64,000 nt of DNA from Atrichornis clamosus (lineage: Eukaryota; Chordata; Aves; Passeriformes; Menuridae): contig WBMZ01005383.1 in the NCBI GenBank assembly GCA_013400975.1, positions 62,001 to 126,000 on the forward strand. The letters are read 5' to 3'. The notes under the pieces are model-generated. The model saw only the letters and a list, made by a program, of their open reading frames with translations, was not told the origin of the DNA and ran no database searches. Below, piece by piece: positions 1 through 13,700 of this stretch. The translations under genes and the position numbers were made by a program. Position 1 is the stretch's first letter. Each line of letters opens with the position of its first letter.

Positions 1-3000
1 CAAAGTATGTTATCCTTTTTTGTGGTTATGTCATCCAGTGGCAGTTATATCTTACAAGACTATTCATTGTTTAAAGGGCTAAAAAATAAAATTGGGTTAA
101 TCCAACTTATTAAATGACTTCATTATGACTGTAAACTTTCATATTTTCATTTATTTTATTGGGCTTTTTGATTTATCACTCAACAGTTTTATAGGGAGTG
201 TTGTTACTTGAATATTTCGCAAAGAAATGTGATGTAATTGGAAGTAAAGAAAATATGCTATCAGATTTACCCTACTTATTGAAAAAATACAGTGGCATAT
301 GCTTTTAGTGACGTAAATGTTAAAAAGCTGAAACAGCCAGGGCCTGATCCTGAAATCCTAAAGTCATTTCAAGTTTTACCACTGATGTCCACAGAATATC
401 AGTTATTGAATGGGATCTTTCATTAAACTCGGAAAATATTCCAAAGTCTACGTTCTGAGGAATGTGGGGCATTCAATAATAGCATTTCCATGCAAACTGT
501 TTATGTGTAGTAGAGATCATGTGCTTTGAAGTAACAAAACAGTATAAATCCTTATTTAAATATGACTTTGCCCCGAAGTAGTACTATTCCCTGAGTTAAA
601 AGTTTTGTACTTTATTTGAACATGGTGAAAAAAATTTACCGTTTCTACAGTGCTGGTATTTTTGTGAGGTGTAACAGAGTGGCAGTTAAGGCACTGTAAA
701 ATTATTTTTATAAATATACTGTAAAGAATAACAATACCATTTAGTTTTCTGTGGTGCCATGGTTTTAATGAACAGTTTTCCATCCAGATAGAACCTGAGG
801 AACTATATGGCATGCATATATATATGTATATATAAAAATTCCTATGCAGTGTAGTTATTTAAAAGCATATAAAATATAGGGACTATCAAATGTGAGTGAT
901 GTTTTAAATGCAGAGAATTCTGCAATGTTGCAACAAAAAAGTGTATGGAGCAGTGGCATTAATATTTTAATTTTCCAGTTACACAGAAAAAATTTAGTTG
1001 TCTCTAAACCAACAATGAATAGTGGACTATTCTAGTAAAAAGAAACTTAAACTAGTTCCTAGGCTGGTTTACTAATCATGTAAGAGAAACTAAAAGAATC
1101 TTTTAAATAATTTAATCACATTTTCTGCTTAGTATTACTCTTGCTGACTTACTGTAAGAAATAGAGTCAATTTAACAGCAAACATACTATTCAAGAAAAT
1201 GTATTCCTATGTTTTGGCATCTACATTTAATAAGTTTGATATTTTGTGTCCATTAAGGTGATAAATAAGCCTGATCTGAAGACTTTATATTGACTTCCAG
1301 AAGACATCTTGGGTTGTGCAGGTGCAGAACACCTTCAGTTCTGTAGTTCCTTACTTGGACGTTGCACAGAGGTTCCCGTTGTGCAGAGGTCCTTCCCCAC
1401 GGAGCTCTGGGGGCTTGGGGTGGCTGGTCCTGCAGTGCTGGGACAGCTGTCTGCCAGGGTTCTGCAGACAAGTTACTGAGCCTGTGCCTTCGTGGGAAAG
1501 GAACATGGGGAAAGTCAGGTTAGGAACCCAAATTAAGAAATGCCTGGGTAAGGTTGCCTGTGCATAATTAATTACTCACTTTGGTTTATGTTAATAAATT
1601 GCGGCACTTTTTTTCGGTGAGTGGTGCCTTGCTCAGCGTGCTGAATGGATAATCCTTGCTTGATTAGGAACTGTCTTGCATTTAATTTTCTCTTACTCCT
1701 GCATCCTCCACTTCACTGATAACATGTCTTCTACAAATTGAGGTATAACTTAGAGAAACAGCAGCCTCTGTGTATCACTGCCCTGGTCATTGCCCGGCAC
1801 AGCTTCAAGTTACGCTCTGGAGAGCCCAGGCTTTGTGTAGGAAATTGTTGTGTGCTCCTGGCTTTGTAGTTTGAGACTTCAATAGTAGTTTTTCACATTT
1901 TCCAGGGTGTGCAGTCTCTGCCACTTATATTGCAAAACTGTTTGAAGGATATCAGTGATACCTGTTTGTATGAAGTTGAGGATGTTCTTCCTGATGTGCA
2001 AGATGTACAAATGGTGCATGAAACTGAGGGCACTAGGATTGTAACAGAATTGTTGGTTAAAAAATTATGCATTTTATTTTGATGGGAGAGATAAAGTGAT
2101 GAATGAACTGCAAAGTAAAACCTTTTGTTGGAGTCGCCTGGGTGATGGCTGAGCAGGAGCATGTTGGCCTCAGCCTCACCTGCACACCAGGGAATAAATT
2201 TACACAGAGGAAGGCGAGACTGGTGCGGAAGGAAATGGTGTAAATGTGGAAGGGTGCAGCTGTGTGTGTGAGTGGTCTGTGCTGCCGTGTTGCTGGCCAG
2301 AGCTGTGTGCAGTTTAGGCTCATGCTGCCAGGGCATGGCAGACCTGCTAGGAGTAGTACTGACTGTACACGGGGTGTGTAGCTGTGCTTGGGAAGCTATG
2401 CTTCCTCAGAGCATCAACCTGGGCAAAAGTGCCAAGCAGGTGCTACTGGAATGTCCAGCACTGAGTTTTTGAAACAGTTTTGGGTACTCTTCAGTAGCTC
2501 AAGAGTGGCCGCCTCTCAGGAATTGCAAAACAAATACTCCTAGATTACCCAGCGGGACAGAACTCCCACACAGACAAAAATAAACTCTGAAAATCAGTAG
2601 TTTTGTTAATATTTACTGCCCTATAAAAATTGCTGATAATTTTTCTTGTAATGTTTATTGCTCTGCATAAATTGAGAGCTCAGGAGACATTTAACATCTC
2701 AATTGTGCCAGAGAATGCCGCGTTTCCAGCAACCTGTGCCCACCCGACTCTGAGACTGCCTGTTCCTCTCTTCTACCAGCTGTGCAAAGCCTCATGCTTC
2801 AACAGCGGAAACACAGTGCCTTTGAAATAGAAGTGGCTTTGAGCTTTTCTTAGCTAAAGACCTACTGCCAAGGTTTTTGGAAATGGTCAGTGGTTTGGAG
2901 TATGTCAATAGAGATTTTCAGGGCATGCTACATGCCAGCCTTAGGTTGGAATCCAGAAGCAGAAGGCAACCACCAAGACACAGCAGCACAGGGCTCAGCA

Positions 3001-6000
3001 CACAAACTGTTTTTCCAAACAGCATTTCACTGGAGCAAGTAATCCCATTTCTCAACCGGATACTGCGGACATATCCTCTGGCCTGTGGTACCTCCCACTC
3101 CCTGCATATCCCCTGTAGTTTCTCAAAAAATTTGGAGTTCAGCAACGGTTCAGTGATTAAAATGTTGATAGCCACTTTTCACAGGTGTGTAATTAGCCTG
3201 CGGCTCAAGTCCAGGGCACTGCAGAACCTCTAGTGCAGGGTTTGATGTCTTCTGAGGCTTTTTTCCTGACACTGCAACATCACAGCAAGGCCAAATAATA
3301 ATGTGGAAAAAAAGCAGAGAGAGAATGTGTATGATAGCAGTGACTGTGCACACCCTTTGAGTTTGTGTCCATCATTTTCCAGAGTGGGATTTAGTTTTTC
3401 TAGAAACCTGGCAAGGAAAGTCACTTTCCTTTCCTTCCTGCTCCTAACATAAACCCAAGATGAGCAAGTGTGGAGCATGTTACATCCAGAGGTAGGGCAG
3501 TAGAGTTCCTCTTCCCTGAGGCTCTGGAAGCAACAGGGACTTGTGTGGCCACCCAAACCAAGATAGACCTGTCTGCTTCTGGAGATACCAGAGCTTCCTG
3601 GCAGCTGGGGCTCCTGAAGCACTTGAATTAAGTAGCCCTGACAGGCAATGGAAAGAGACTTCACCAAAATCAAGAACCTTGACGTTCCCAGCTTGTCAGA
3701 AATTTCTCAGCTGTATCTGATCCCATGTGATTCGTGTACATTAAGATTAAAGACACACATCTACATGGGATACACTCATAGCACAATGGAGATAATAAAT
3801 TTGGAGTTCTCATCTAGAAGCGAGCTAATTCTTATGACAGTCATAAACTCTTCTTGTACCTTCTCTTTTTCATTTAGCTTCTGGGGGATCTTTGCAGCAG
3901 TCACATACACGCTTTGTTGGTTAGAAAAACAGGTTTTGTGCCTTTCTTGGTGCTGGGTTTACACAGTGTGTGTGGCTGTTACAGGCCTGGGTGCAAAGAG
4001 ATTTCAGTTTCCTGACAAGTGTCTGTGAGAAAGCAAGGCTTTCTCAAGGACGCTGCAGGAAAAGAATCTCAAAGTATTGTAAACTATGGTCTTGTCATGA
4101 GACCAAAGAAGAAAACATGAGGTAAGAGTTACTGGGTCCAGCCAATCCCTTCTGGAGGGTGGCTGGTCAGTGAACCCATGACCTTATGTTAGTCCAGCGT
4201 GCTAGGGTATATAAGCACCTTTGTAAATATAATAAAGAGGTCGGTTTGCATCTACATAAGGCCGTCCGTGTCATTGGTGTCCGGGCCCGCTAGTGACAAG
4301 TGTGCATCTCCTCCAGCTTTCTGTGGCTGCTACACAAATTAAATGATGCCTCCAGCTAATGCATTTTGGGATTTCTTTTCCCCCAGGGAGTATAGTGAAG
4401 AATGATAAGATTTTCACTGAAACTAGAAATACTTCTCTGAATCCCAATAGGTAATTGGAACCAAGGTCCTGTGACCACAAGGTACCACCTGGTGACCAAA
4501 GTCAATGCTGAATTCTCCAGGAGAAGGTGCAGAAACCTCCCAGACTCTGGCTGCCAACAGCTGTGCCGTGCTTGGGATGGAGATCATGTTTCTTTTCAGG
4601 GTGACCACTTAACCATTGCCTTGTGCCCTACAGCACAAGGACTGTTCCCAATTTGAGAGGTTCTTTATCTTGCTCTGGAAAGGTCTGAATGTCTGCATAG
4701 ACACCTGCTGGTTTTTTTATTCCAGCCAGCTGTTCTTTGTAATTTCTCATGCCATTAAGAATTAGTTTTCCTTGATATTTTTGGAAATATAAAAAGCATC
4801 TATTTTATGCAATTGAGAACAATTCTGAGTAAGAGTGTCTTGAAAGGAAAATATATTTTAAAAAAATTAAGACAATAATAGAGAAGCCTTTACAGAAGCT
4901 CCATGAGCTATCTGTCCCCTTCTCTCCTCTGTAAACAGGAACAATTCTTCACAGAAGTCAGATTTATCAAACTCATGCCCCTTGAACAAAATCTAAGTAG
5001 CAATAAAATTATATGTTAAAAACTCGGCAAAAAAAGACAAAGGGAGATGGTTGGCTCTAAATGAATAGTGGTGAATTGCAGAGAGTGCCTAAAGCTGAAA
5101 GAAACCCTGACAAACCTATAATCAGAAATGCTAAAGACCGTAAGTACATCAGGGAGGATTTATGAGATACCAGTGATCAGATTGCCAGTAAAGGCGCCTG
5201 ACAGGCAGCAGTGTTCAGTGCATCCTTCAGCTCTGTAAGAGCACTGGCAGCTGGTGTCACCTTTGCTGCAGGTAGTGAGATGCTCCCTATGCCAAACAGC
5301 AGTGGGGGTGGCATGGGGTACCTGCCAGAGCGGGGCAGATGATTCCAGCATAGTTGATGTCAAACACTCATAAAGAATTTTTTTTTTCCAAACAAATTTG
5401 GCCTTGAATTGGATTAAATAGACAAAAGTAGTATTAAATTTCAAAGGCTGTGTAGACTTCCTGTCATTAAAGATATCTCAATACAAAAACTTTATAAATG
5501 GATTAAGTTGATTAAAAAGGAACTGACAGATTTCTTTTTTTTCTATAAAATCTGAATTGTCCGTCACGTACCTGAAGGATTGGGCATGAACTGATGATTA
5601 AATGATGGCTATTAAATGCAACCCCTCGCTCAGAATGTGCCTGAAAATCTCTTTTCTTCCTAAGACAGTGTTCGTGTCCCCAGAAAGCCCTCTGAAGCCT
5701 CTGCAGCCACAGGCTGTTCTCAGTAGCTCTCCTGTGTGCTCTTTGCTGTCTGATGATTTTTTAAGAATTGTTCAAAATGTAAGCGTTTCAGTGAGGCTGA
5801 GCCATCGATTTACGAGATGGCACTGTAATACCGGCAGGGTGTTCCATACTAATTCCTCATACAGCGTGCAATCCAGTGTTGTATTGGATTTTTAATTAGA
5901 TTTTTTTTCCCCCCATTCTTTGAGGAGGGAGACTGGATTGAACATTCACTGGCACTTCATGTTTTCCCTGATAATTAAAGTCAAGCAGGCACAGGAAGAT

Positions 6001-7691
6001 CCTTCTCCCCCACTCCCAGATTTTCGGGCGCAGGGTCAGCGCTGTGGATGGTGGAGTGGAGCACTTTGGCAGCAGCCCTAACCTTTGCAGAGAAACAAAA
6101 CTTCCCCCCTGCAGCAAGCAGTTAAAAGCTAAACTTTTGCCTCCAACCATTCCCATTAGTGGCTGTGCTTGGTTTTAGATTCCTGCTTTTAGGTAACCAT
6201 TAGTGCAGCCTTGTCGGGAGGGCACTTGCTCCGGCTGGCTCTTTGTCACAGCCGGCAGGGAGAGAGGCTCTGACATCCCGAGTGAAACAGGAGCCCAAAG
6301 TAACGGGAGTGGGATCCAACTTTTCCTGTGCAGCATGTGCCCTGGGGTAGAAGGGGTTATATTCCTTCAAAAACATCTATTTGATACAATTATTTTTAAT
6401 TCTGTTACTTCCTTTTCACCTCCTTATTATAAGCAAATAGGTTATTGATGTTAGCAGCAGCTATCAACACCCATTAGGTTTCATCATTTCTTTCCTGAAA
6501 TGAGTGCTCTGATGGGAAACTTTTCTTCTGATTGACGATTTATGCTCCCTTAGGCTCATACTCATCATGCTTTGTATTTAGATAAGCACATGCCTTTCCA
6601 CAGCCACATTTATAAGTGGTGATTGTTTTGTTAGCTCTGAACGTTTGACCAATACTTTAAACTTAAGTAGTCTCTTTATTTTTTTGCCTAAGATATTTTG
6701 TTCTTTATTTTCAGTAATATTTATTCCACACAGGCATCAAAATCTGAACTCTTTTGTATAAAGTTCTTTCTATTTATTATAATTTTTAGTAAGTTACTGA
6801 AAACCAGCTAATTGCAGCAATATTTATAACTTGGTCAGATCTTATGTCCAAAGCAAAGGGATTGAGGAACCTTAATGGTCCAAGTCTTCCATCTGATACC
6901 ACTAGAACACCACAGTCAGGGATGCTGATCCAAATTTTCTTCTGGAAGTGCATGCAGTATGTTTGTCTGCTGGTTAGTTACCCCTTTATGTGATTTTAGT
7001 GGCTATCTTGCACTTTTCTCAGGCATTTGTTGTCATCCTTGTTCTACTGTTATCCTGTAATATCTCAAATAAAAAGTTTGAATGTTTCCTACCTTAATGT
7101 TGAAAAAGTGAAGGACTGCAGAGCTCTTTAGATAAAACTCCTCTTTTCCTGCTGTTGTGGGAGGAATGGGTGGCTTTGCTGTTGCTGAAAGCCTCTGTTC
7201 ACACAAACTGCTGGCACTGAGCTGATTAAGTTCATGGGGCAGTTTCAAAGTAGTGTATGACATTGAATGACCACCACTGAAAACAGCTTTCTCATGAAAA
7301 TGTTGCCTTGGTACCTGGCCAGATCCTGGCCAGGTAATGTGGGGCAGCCAGCTGCTTCTACTGCTGCTTGCTCTGAGGTGTGACATTTGCTGCACGCAGC
7401 TCCTCCGTGTGATGCTGTGCTCTCAGCCTTGTGGCTCCCTGGGAGCTGGGTGTCTGGGACAAAGGAAGCACTGTGTCCTTGGAGGGGGACAAAGGCAGCA
7501 GGGCCGCCTGTGGGGGCACAAGGTCTGAGGTAGTGCTGTGGAAAGGCAGCGCTGTGTGCTGGCAGCCTCCCTGCTTCCCTCCCTGGGATTGTGCCTGCAA
7601 AGTTGCTGCCCCTGCAGCTCTGAAACCGGGCTGGCAGTCGTAGCGCTTGGGCACAGAGACGTCAGAACAGTGCTATTGCTGTCTTTTGCAG
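1..7691. other. Presumed GABRR2 intron 1 (no exon recognised)
   Basis: This stretch precedes the first recognised GABRR2 exon, whose acceptor AG is at 7690-7691. I looked on the + strand for a signal-peptide exon followed by a basic stretch, as mammalian rho-2 has, and found none. The reading frames here are short, overlap on both strands and resemble no family I know. The only recognisable element is the LTR piece near 4060-4298. The first ~1.3 kb is strongly AT-rich. The likely reading is a large first intron, as in the mammalian gene, with exon 1 left of the window; that is inference. Confidence 0.55.
4060..4298 (+). mobile_element. Partial LTR of an avian endogenous retrovirus
   Basis: The segment has the order expected of the 3' part of an LTR: a TATA-like box (gggtatataagcac, about 4205), an AATAAA signal about 25 bases later, then a stretch ending in a tgtccgggcccgc-type motif and a terminal CA at 4297-4298. 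This layout matches LTRs of avian endogenous retroviruses. No internal gag, pol or env sequence was recognised beside it, so it is a solo or truncated LTR. The left edge is uncertain: a TG at about 4058 is possible, with weakly similar bases flanking both ends (agtat and agtgt). Confidence 0.6.
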
Positions 7692-7798
7692 TCACATCTT
7701 TAAGAAGAATCACGACATGACCAAAGCCTGGAAAGGAAGGACGGTGCAGCTTCTCAGAGTCGACGAACATGACTTCACCATGCGTCCGGCCTTCGGAG
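7692..7798 (+). CDS. GABRR2: GABRR2 exon 2 (mature N-terminus)
   Basis: The exon lies between a cttttgcag acceptor and a gtgaga donor. One base completes a codon from the missing exon, 35 codons follow, and the last base starts a split Gly codon. The translation begins [15 protein letters not shown] and continues to [16 protein letters not shown], closely matching the mammalian rho-2 segment between the signal peptide and the ligand-binding core. The Lys-rich first half is typical of the variable rho N-terminus. Confidence 0.93.
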
Positions 7799-10700
7799 GT
7801 GAGAATAAAATGGTTATCTTGATTTCATGCTAAGCTAATTTAAAATAATTTAATTATCTAATTAACAATGTAATTAAAAAACAAACCTCTGGCCAGATGC
7901 GTCAGTTTGAAGGGAGAGGACTTGGTGCCAATTCAGAGATGCCTCGTGCTAATCTCAGCCCTCTGTGCTCTGTGCAGTTCCTACATTCCTTCCTGTTGCT
8001 GCAGTTGGCTCTGTTCTGGCTGGCATTCCCCAAAACTCAGGGTGAACCTCCCAGTAAGTGTTTCACTCTACTGAGAAAAGGAACTAGCTGAAGGTTTTAT
8101 CATTCACTCATAGTTGTGAGGTTGCAAAGAGCTTTTCAGCTGATGTGATTAAGTTGCAAAGTAAAGAACTCATTGTGTGGATCACAGCTCATCCTTCCTA
8201 GGAGAAAATGGAATACTTTTGTGCAGGTAAAATCTTGTCTCAAACTCTCATAAGCAACCAAAAGAGTGAGAGGGGAGGTCTCTGCCGTGTTCACTTCTGC
8301 CTTCTGTCACACCCAGTTACTGGAATGTCCTTGCCTGACCTTTCTAGATTCACTACTGCAGAGGTTAGAGGGTGCCTGAATAAAAAAGTGCTGCAATACC
8401 AGTGTGGAAATCCTTCAGATTAGATCAATAACCAAGCCCTTTCAGAGCTAAGGACAGAGTTTTCTGTAGTTTCCATTGAATGACAAATACTGTATCCTTT
8501 GTCAATTGGCCATGTAGGGTGAAGTGCTACCTCTCCCTGCCCAGTGGGACACACAGGTGTTTTGCTTTTTGCCCCTAGTCCATAGAACAGAACTTCTTGA
8601 ACCTGTCCATTTCTGGCATGGTTTGAAAGATGTTTCTGGCCCCATGGTGCAGATGTGCCATTCTGAGAGCACACTGCTGACCCCTTGCTCACAATTTATA
8701 TATATCTCTGTTCAAACCCCAGAATCAAAATGTGTCATCATGAGTGTTTCCTGCCCCTCCCCCCCCCAATTTATTTACCAGCAAGTTGCAGTCCAGCCTG
8801 ACCATTGGAGGTAGTCTTTTGCTAATCAGTGGTAAACTTGAGCTGCTATTTATAGGGTTGAAGAGTTTGCCTTAAGTTGCCCTCAGGGTGAAGCATAGGC
8901 AGCTCTCCCTGGGGCTGGTGGGAACACACTGAGCCCTGGGATGCAGCTGAGGCTCAGGGATGAGGTCTGGGAGCTGGCTCTGGAGGCACTGGGCATGTCT
9001 GCTCCTTTACGAATCAGCTGTAAAAGTGATGCTGAAGGAGCTGCTCGCTGGTCCTTCTCCAGATGGATATCTCCTTGACAGTGATCCTGCTGCACCACTC
9101 TGGTTAGGGAAAGCGAGACAAAGCCTTACTGCTGGTATTTGCTTTCCTGCTAGGCTGCTTCTTTTGGAAGGTGAACCTTTCAGGGGGGTGGATTCGGGAA
9201 GGAACATGACCTCTGAAAGATGAAAAGACCAGGGAGACATGAGATTGGTTTCACAGACTCACCTGAATCCTCTTGGTTCTAGGAGGAGATGGTCATTGTC
9301 AGGATTGCCCAGCCAACCACCTGGTTGGCTTAACCCCCTGTTTGCTTGTTTGTTTGTTTGTTTGTTTGTAGGTCTTAGTTTTCTTTACCTGACTTTCTAG
9401 GCTTCTTTTTTTCTCATTCTTCTGTTCTCTCTGCAAAGCCTGGACCTGTGAGACGTTGGCTGGATGTTCACTGCCTTCAGTCTGGCTTTGTTTTGTTGGC
9501 ATGCTGCTTTGTCATGGACGGTGGTGATCCCACAAGGTGTGCCCAGCACAGCAGTGTTTTGTCACAGAATCACAGAATGGTTTGGATCGGAAGGACCTTG
9601 GAAGATCATGTAGTTCCAGCCCCTCTGCCATGAGCAGGGAGACCTTCCATGAGACCAGGTTGCTCAAAGTTCCATCCACCCTGGCCTGGGACACTTCCAG
9701 TGATGGTATCAATACTTCACTGATTTTGATCAACACATTATTGATTTCTATCACTAGTGTGTTGTCTTCTGGAGGTTGATAGGCAGCTGTGTTGTTTCAC
9801 ACACATGAAGATGGATTTCTGGTTTGTTATGCTCCAACTTTCCTTACAGAAGGCTAGAAAGACACTGAGAAGCAGATACTGTGCTGTGTTGTGTGAATTC
9901 ACTAAAGGGCACGTAGCTCCCTAAATGCCAGGTATGCCCTCCCCTGCTATAAGCTCCGAGGGTGCTGTGTTAGGTTTTCAGATTTATTTTCTTTTTAGCC
10001 AACCTCTGTTTTTGGAGCTTGTCTGATGACTTCTGAGTGCCTGATATGGACAGACTGAAACTGCTGATCTGTCCTCTGTGCAGCTGCTCTGTCCTCTGGA
10101 CAAAAGACCTGCTGGTTTGATGGGTGGTATGATAGGGCTTTTCTGGGAGGAGATTTGGACTCCTTGCCTTGACTCAATTGGAGACAGCTGGGGAGCCATG
10201 GTGATTTTTAAACCTTTTTCCCCTAACTGGATGTATGTCAGGGCATCATGCCTATTTTGGGGGGAAGCTGCTGGGTTTGTTCTGTTGTGCTGATGGTTTG
10301 ATGCCCAGTGGCACCACTGCGCTGTATTTAGGGACACAAATCTGATTTTTACTATTTTCATCAGTGTCACAGAGCCCCTGAGGAACACCTTTGTGCTCAG
10401 GTCATGTCAAAGAGACTCATGTAGTTACACAGTCATTCTTCCAGTGTTAATGGAACTGCATTATAATCTCTCTCTTGTCTTGTTTTTCCATGCTGCCTCC
10501 CATCATGGCATCAAGATACTTCTAGAGCCAAAAAACTTGGAGTAACATGTATAAAATTGAGAAATATCCTAAGAGCCTTTGCTGAGAAGGTTCCTTTATT
10601 TATAAAAGAAAACCATGATTTTAAAAAAAAAATTTGCTTAAAACTTCCTTAACTTGCAGGGATTCTTGGGGAAAAGGTGTGGTATTAGCAAAGTTGTACT

Positions 10701-13700
10701 GAAATTGCATGTTATAAGGGAACAGCTTTGTTGAGGCTCCAACCTTGGAAAGCCTGTCTCACATGCATGAAAATAGTGGTTGCTACAGGTTCTTGCACAG
10801 CAACAGAATTGCACGGCGTATTTTTAGTGACAGATGATAAGCCTGATGGAAAAAAACATAAAGGAAAGGTAACAAAAGTCTGGTAAGAGGCGATCCTCAT
10901 ATTTTTGTCTGTAATGTTGTTCGTCAGGCAGTCGCAGTGATTTGCTATGCACCATGAGTCCTCCCAGCTTTTTGCCGTGGCAGTGTCACTCAGAGTGGTG
11001 TGGTCTGACCTTCAGAGGATAAAAAGGCTTTTGTACTGTGGAAGTGGAGAAGAGGAGCCTGTGGGGTACATGTGGCTGTGATTGCTGCCCCAAGACCCTC
11101 TCTGGTCTAATAGAGATTCCAGCTCTGTGGCACTGCACTGGGCCTGTGATGTTATGGTGCAGGTGGGAAAGGCACCTCTGTTCTGGAAAACATAAATGAT
11201 ACCGTGAGGAAGTTGTGAGTGACGTTAAGACTACAAAGATGATGGTTCCCAAGTTCGGTGGGCCTTCCTAGAATTTCATCACTGAACTTTAAGCTAAAAA
11301 GGGGGTGGGGTATGAACTGCTTTATGGTGACCATGGTAACTCTTGCTGGCCTGCAGCTGCCAGCCCAACACAGCTGGGAGCTGGGCAGAGCAGGCTGGGG
11401 TTATGCTAGATGAAATGAAAAAACCAAAATCATTAGAGAAAGGTTTTTCAAGAAAAAGTGTCTTTGTAAAGAGCAAATGAGCAAACAAATGTTGTGTAAG
11501 TTGTATTATTAACAGCCCAATAAGCATGGTTGTCTTGCCTGCTCTCAGCCCATTAGAGTCAGGCGACTGTGTACAGAGGCAATGACAAAGTTTTTTGCTT
11601 TGTTGATGGTCAAAGAGCCTCCATAAGCTAAAAGAGACTGCAGTAGTTTTGACCCTTAGGGAGTTATCTCCATACCAGTGACCTTGTTCTAGCTAGCAGA
11701 TGTTCAGGTATTATTCACTATTATTAATATTTAAAGATTATGTAAATATTTGTTTTGCTGCCTTCCTTAAATGCCCATTTTAAGCATTTCATTTATGACA
11801 TCTCATATTTTACAGGGAGCCTGTGAATAAGCAGCTTTAGCTGATACTTAAAATAGCTGTATCTTCTCTATTGAGGACCAGCCTAATGCTTTACTTTTAT
11901 TGTATTTTTTATTATATTTGCTCATAGCCACGTCAGCTGGTCCTCGCTGCACCTTCTGGGCAGTACTTTTGCCAGGATGGATGAATGGTGGTGTGAATAA
12001 AGCACAAGTAGTTCACTTAATGTTGGTATCAGGGGCTGGAATAAATCCTGCTTCTCTGCTGATGAACAGCCATCCGTGAGATACAGAGGGATGAAGCTCT
12101 CTGCTATCAAGAGCCAGGTGATGAGCGTGGCCTGGTGGTGACTGCCTGGAAGCTGCCCACACCTAAGAGGTTCCAATCGTATATGCATTCATTAAAAAGT
12201 AAATATATATATATATGTATTCACACACACATACAGGTACATGAAGATACACTGAAAACTAATTTGCAGCTTGCAGGGGATCTCTTGTGGAGGTTTGCAG
12301 CCTCTCTGGGTGTGCACGACATGTTGGTAAAGAAACCTACTCGTTTCCCATGTAGATGTTTTTAACTCAAGGCCTACATCTGCTTCGCTCCTTCAAAGAT
12401 AGATGAGTGGACAGAGGCACTGCCTCAGAGAGAAACAATGAGCCTTTGAAAGTACTGCCAAAGAGAATAAAAAAAAGAGATGTCACAAAGCTTTAGTCTC
12501 AGAGCTGCAGGGGAAAACTGACTCTAGGCATCTTCATGTAGCACGCTTTTCCCTATCTTCCAAAGCCTGCTCCAGTATTCTGAAATAAATCCATGTTTGT
12601 GCCCAGTTATGACTGGGAACTGACTCACCCTTTGAAGCTTTCATGCTGGTCCTTGGTGTGTGTTTTTAGGTGCAGAGACACACTGGGATGTAACAGGCTT
12701 TAAGGATGGGCACCTTCTGAAGTCATTCCTGAACAGGACTGGTGGAAACCTCCTGGGTTCCCTGGAGAGGTTAGCCACAGGCCAGACACCCCATTCAACC
12801 TGGGGCAAAGTTTGATATTCAAACTGGAATTTTTGCAATATGAAACAAGCCACAAAGTCTTCTTCATGTCAGAACTCACCCAAAATTGAGAGTTTTGGTG
12901 TCCTTCTCTTCTCCTTGTACAACCACCGAATGCAGATGCAAGGTGGGTCTTCTCTAAAGGTGTTCTGAACACCACCTTTTCCATGTGCAGCACCTAAGCT
13001 GAACGTGTAATGGCTTTCACTGAAGAGCAGGTCTCAAAACAGAGCAGTTCCTGAAGAGGAAATGGAAATAAGGGAGCTCCCTTGCCACTGAATCTCAGTA
13101 CATCGTGTTGTGAAATTGGCAAAGGAATAAAGATGTACGAAGCCACAAATACCTCAACAGGATGGTTCTTGAGTATCTTTTTAATATCAAAGTTTAATAG
13201 ATAGGCTAGCACACTGACGTGCAGGAATGTACAGGTATAAGATGTGGCTGATTCAGTTTCAGAGGGCAGTACCTTCACAGTGAGAAGGTGCAAGGGTGCT
13301 CCATCATGTTACATATAAATCCTGTGTGAAATTGTGGGGCTAATGGATACTGACCAATAAAAGAGACAAAGCAGAAGCATTCCCATCAGCCTTGGTTTGT
13401 GCTTTATGTCACTTAAATCCTCCCTCAACACGCAAATATAAATACCTCCATCCAAAGGAAAATCTCCAGTTTTCCATTTCCAATTTTTATATTGCCAAAT
13501 TTGCTAATGACTGTGCAAGGGTCTCAGTTTGCTTGAAAGCTGCCACTGTGCTGTGTCTGAGATGCAAGGGGAATTGTTTGTTGGTGGGCTCACTTCTGCC
13601 TTGTAAGTAGACGCCTGTGACTTTTAAGAATTTTTAAGAGTCCAGTGTTTGTTTTCTGGTTTTATCAGTCCTGTTGAATTAGGATTTTTGTTCTGCAAGG

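Noticed and set aside
2630..2830. Hydrophobic frame considered as the GABRR2 signal-peptide exon
   Set aside because: It does not align with rho-2 N-termini, lacks the basic segment after the signal peptide, and has no suitable donor in phase with the exon at 7692.
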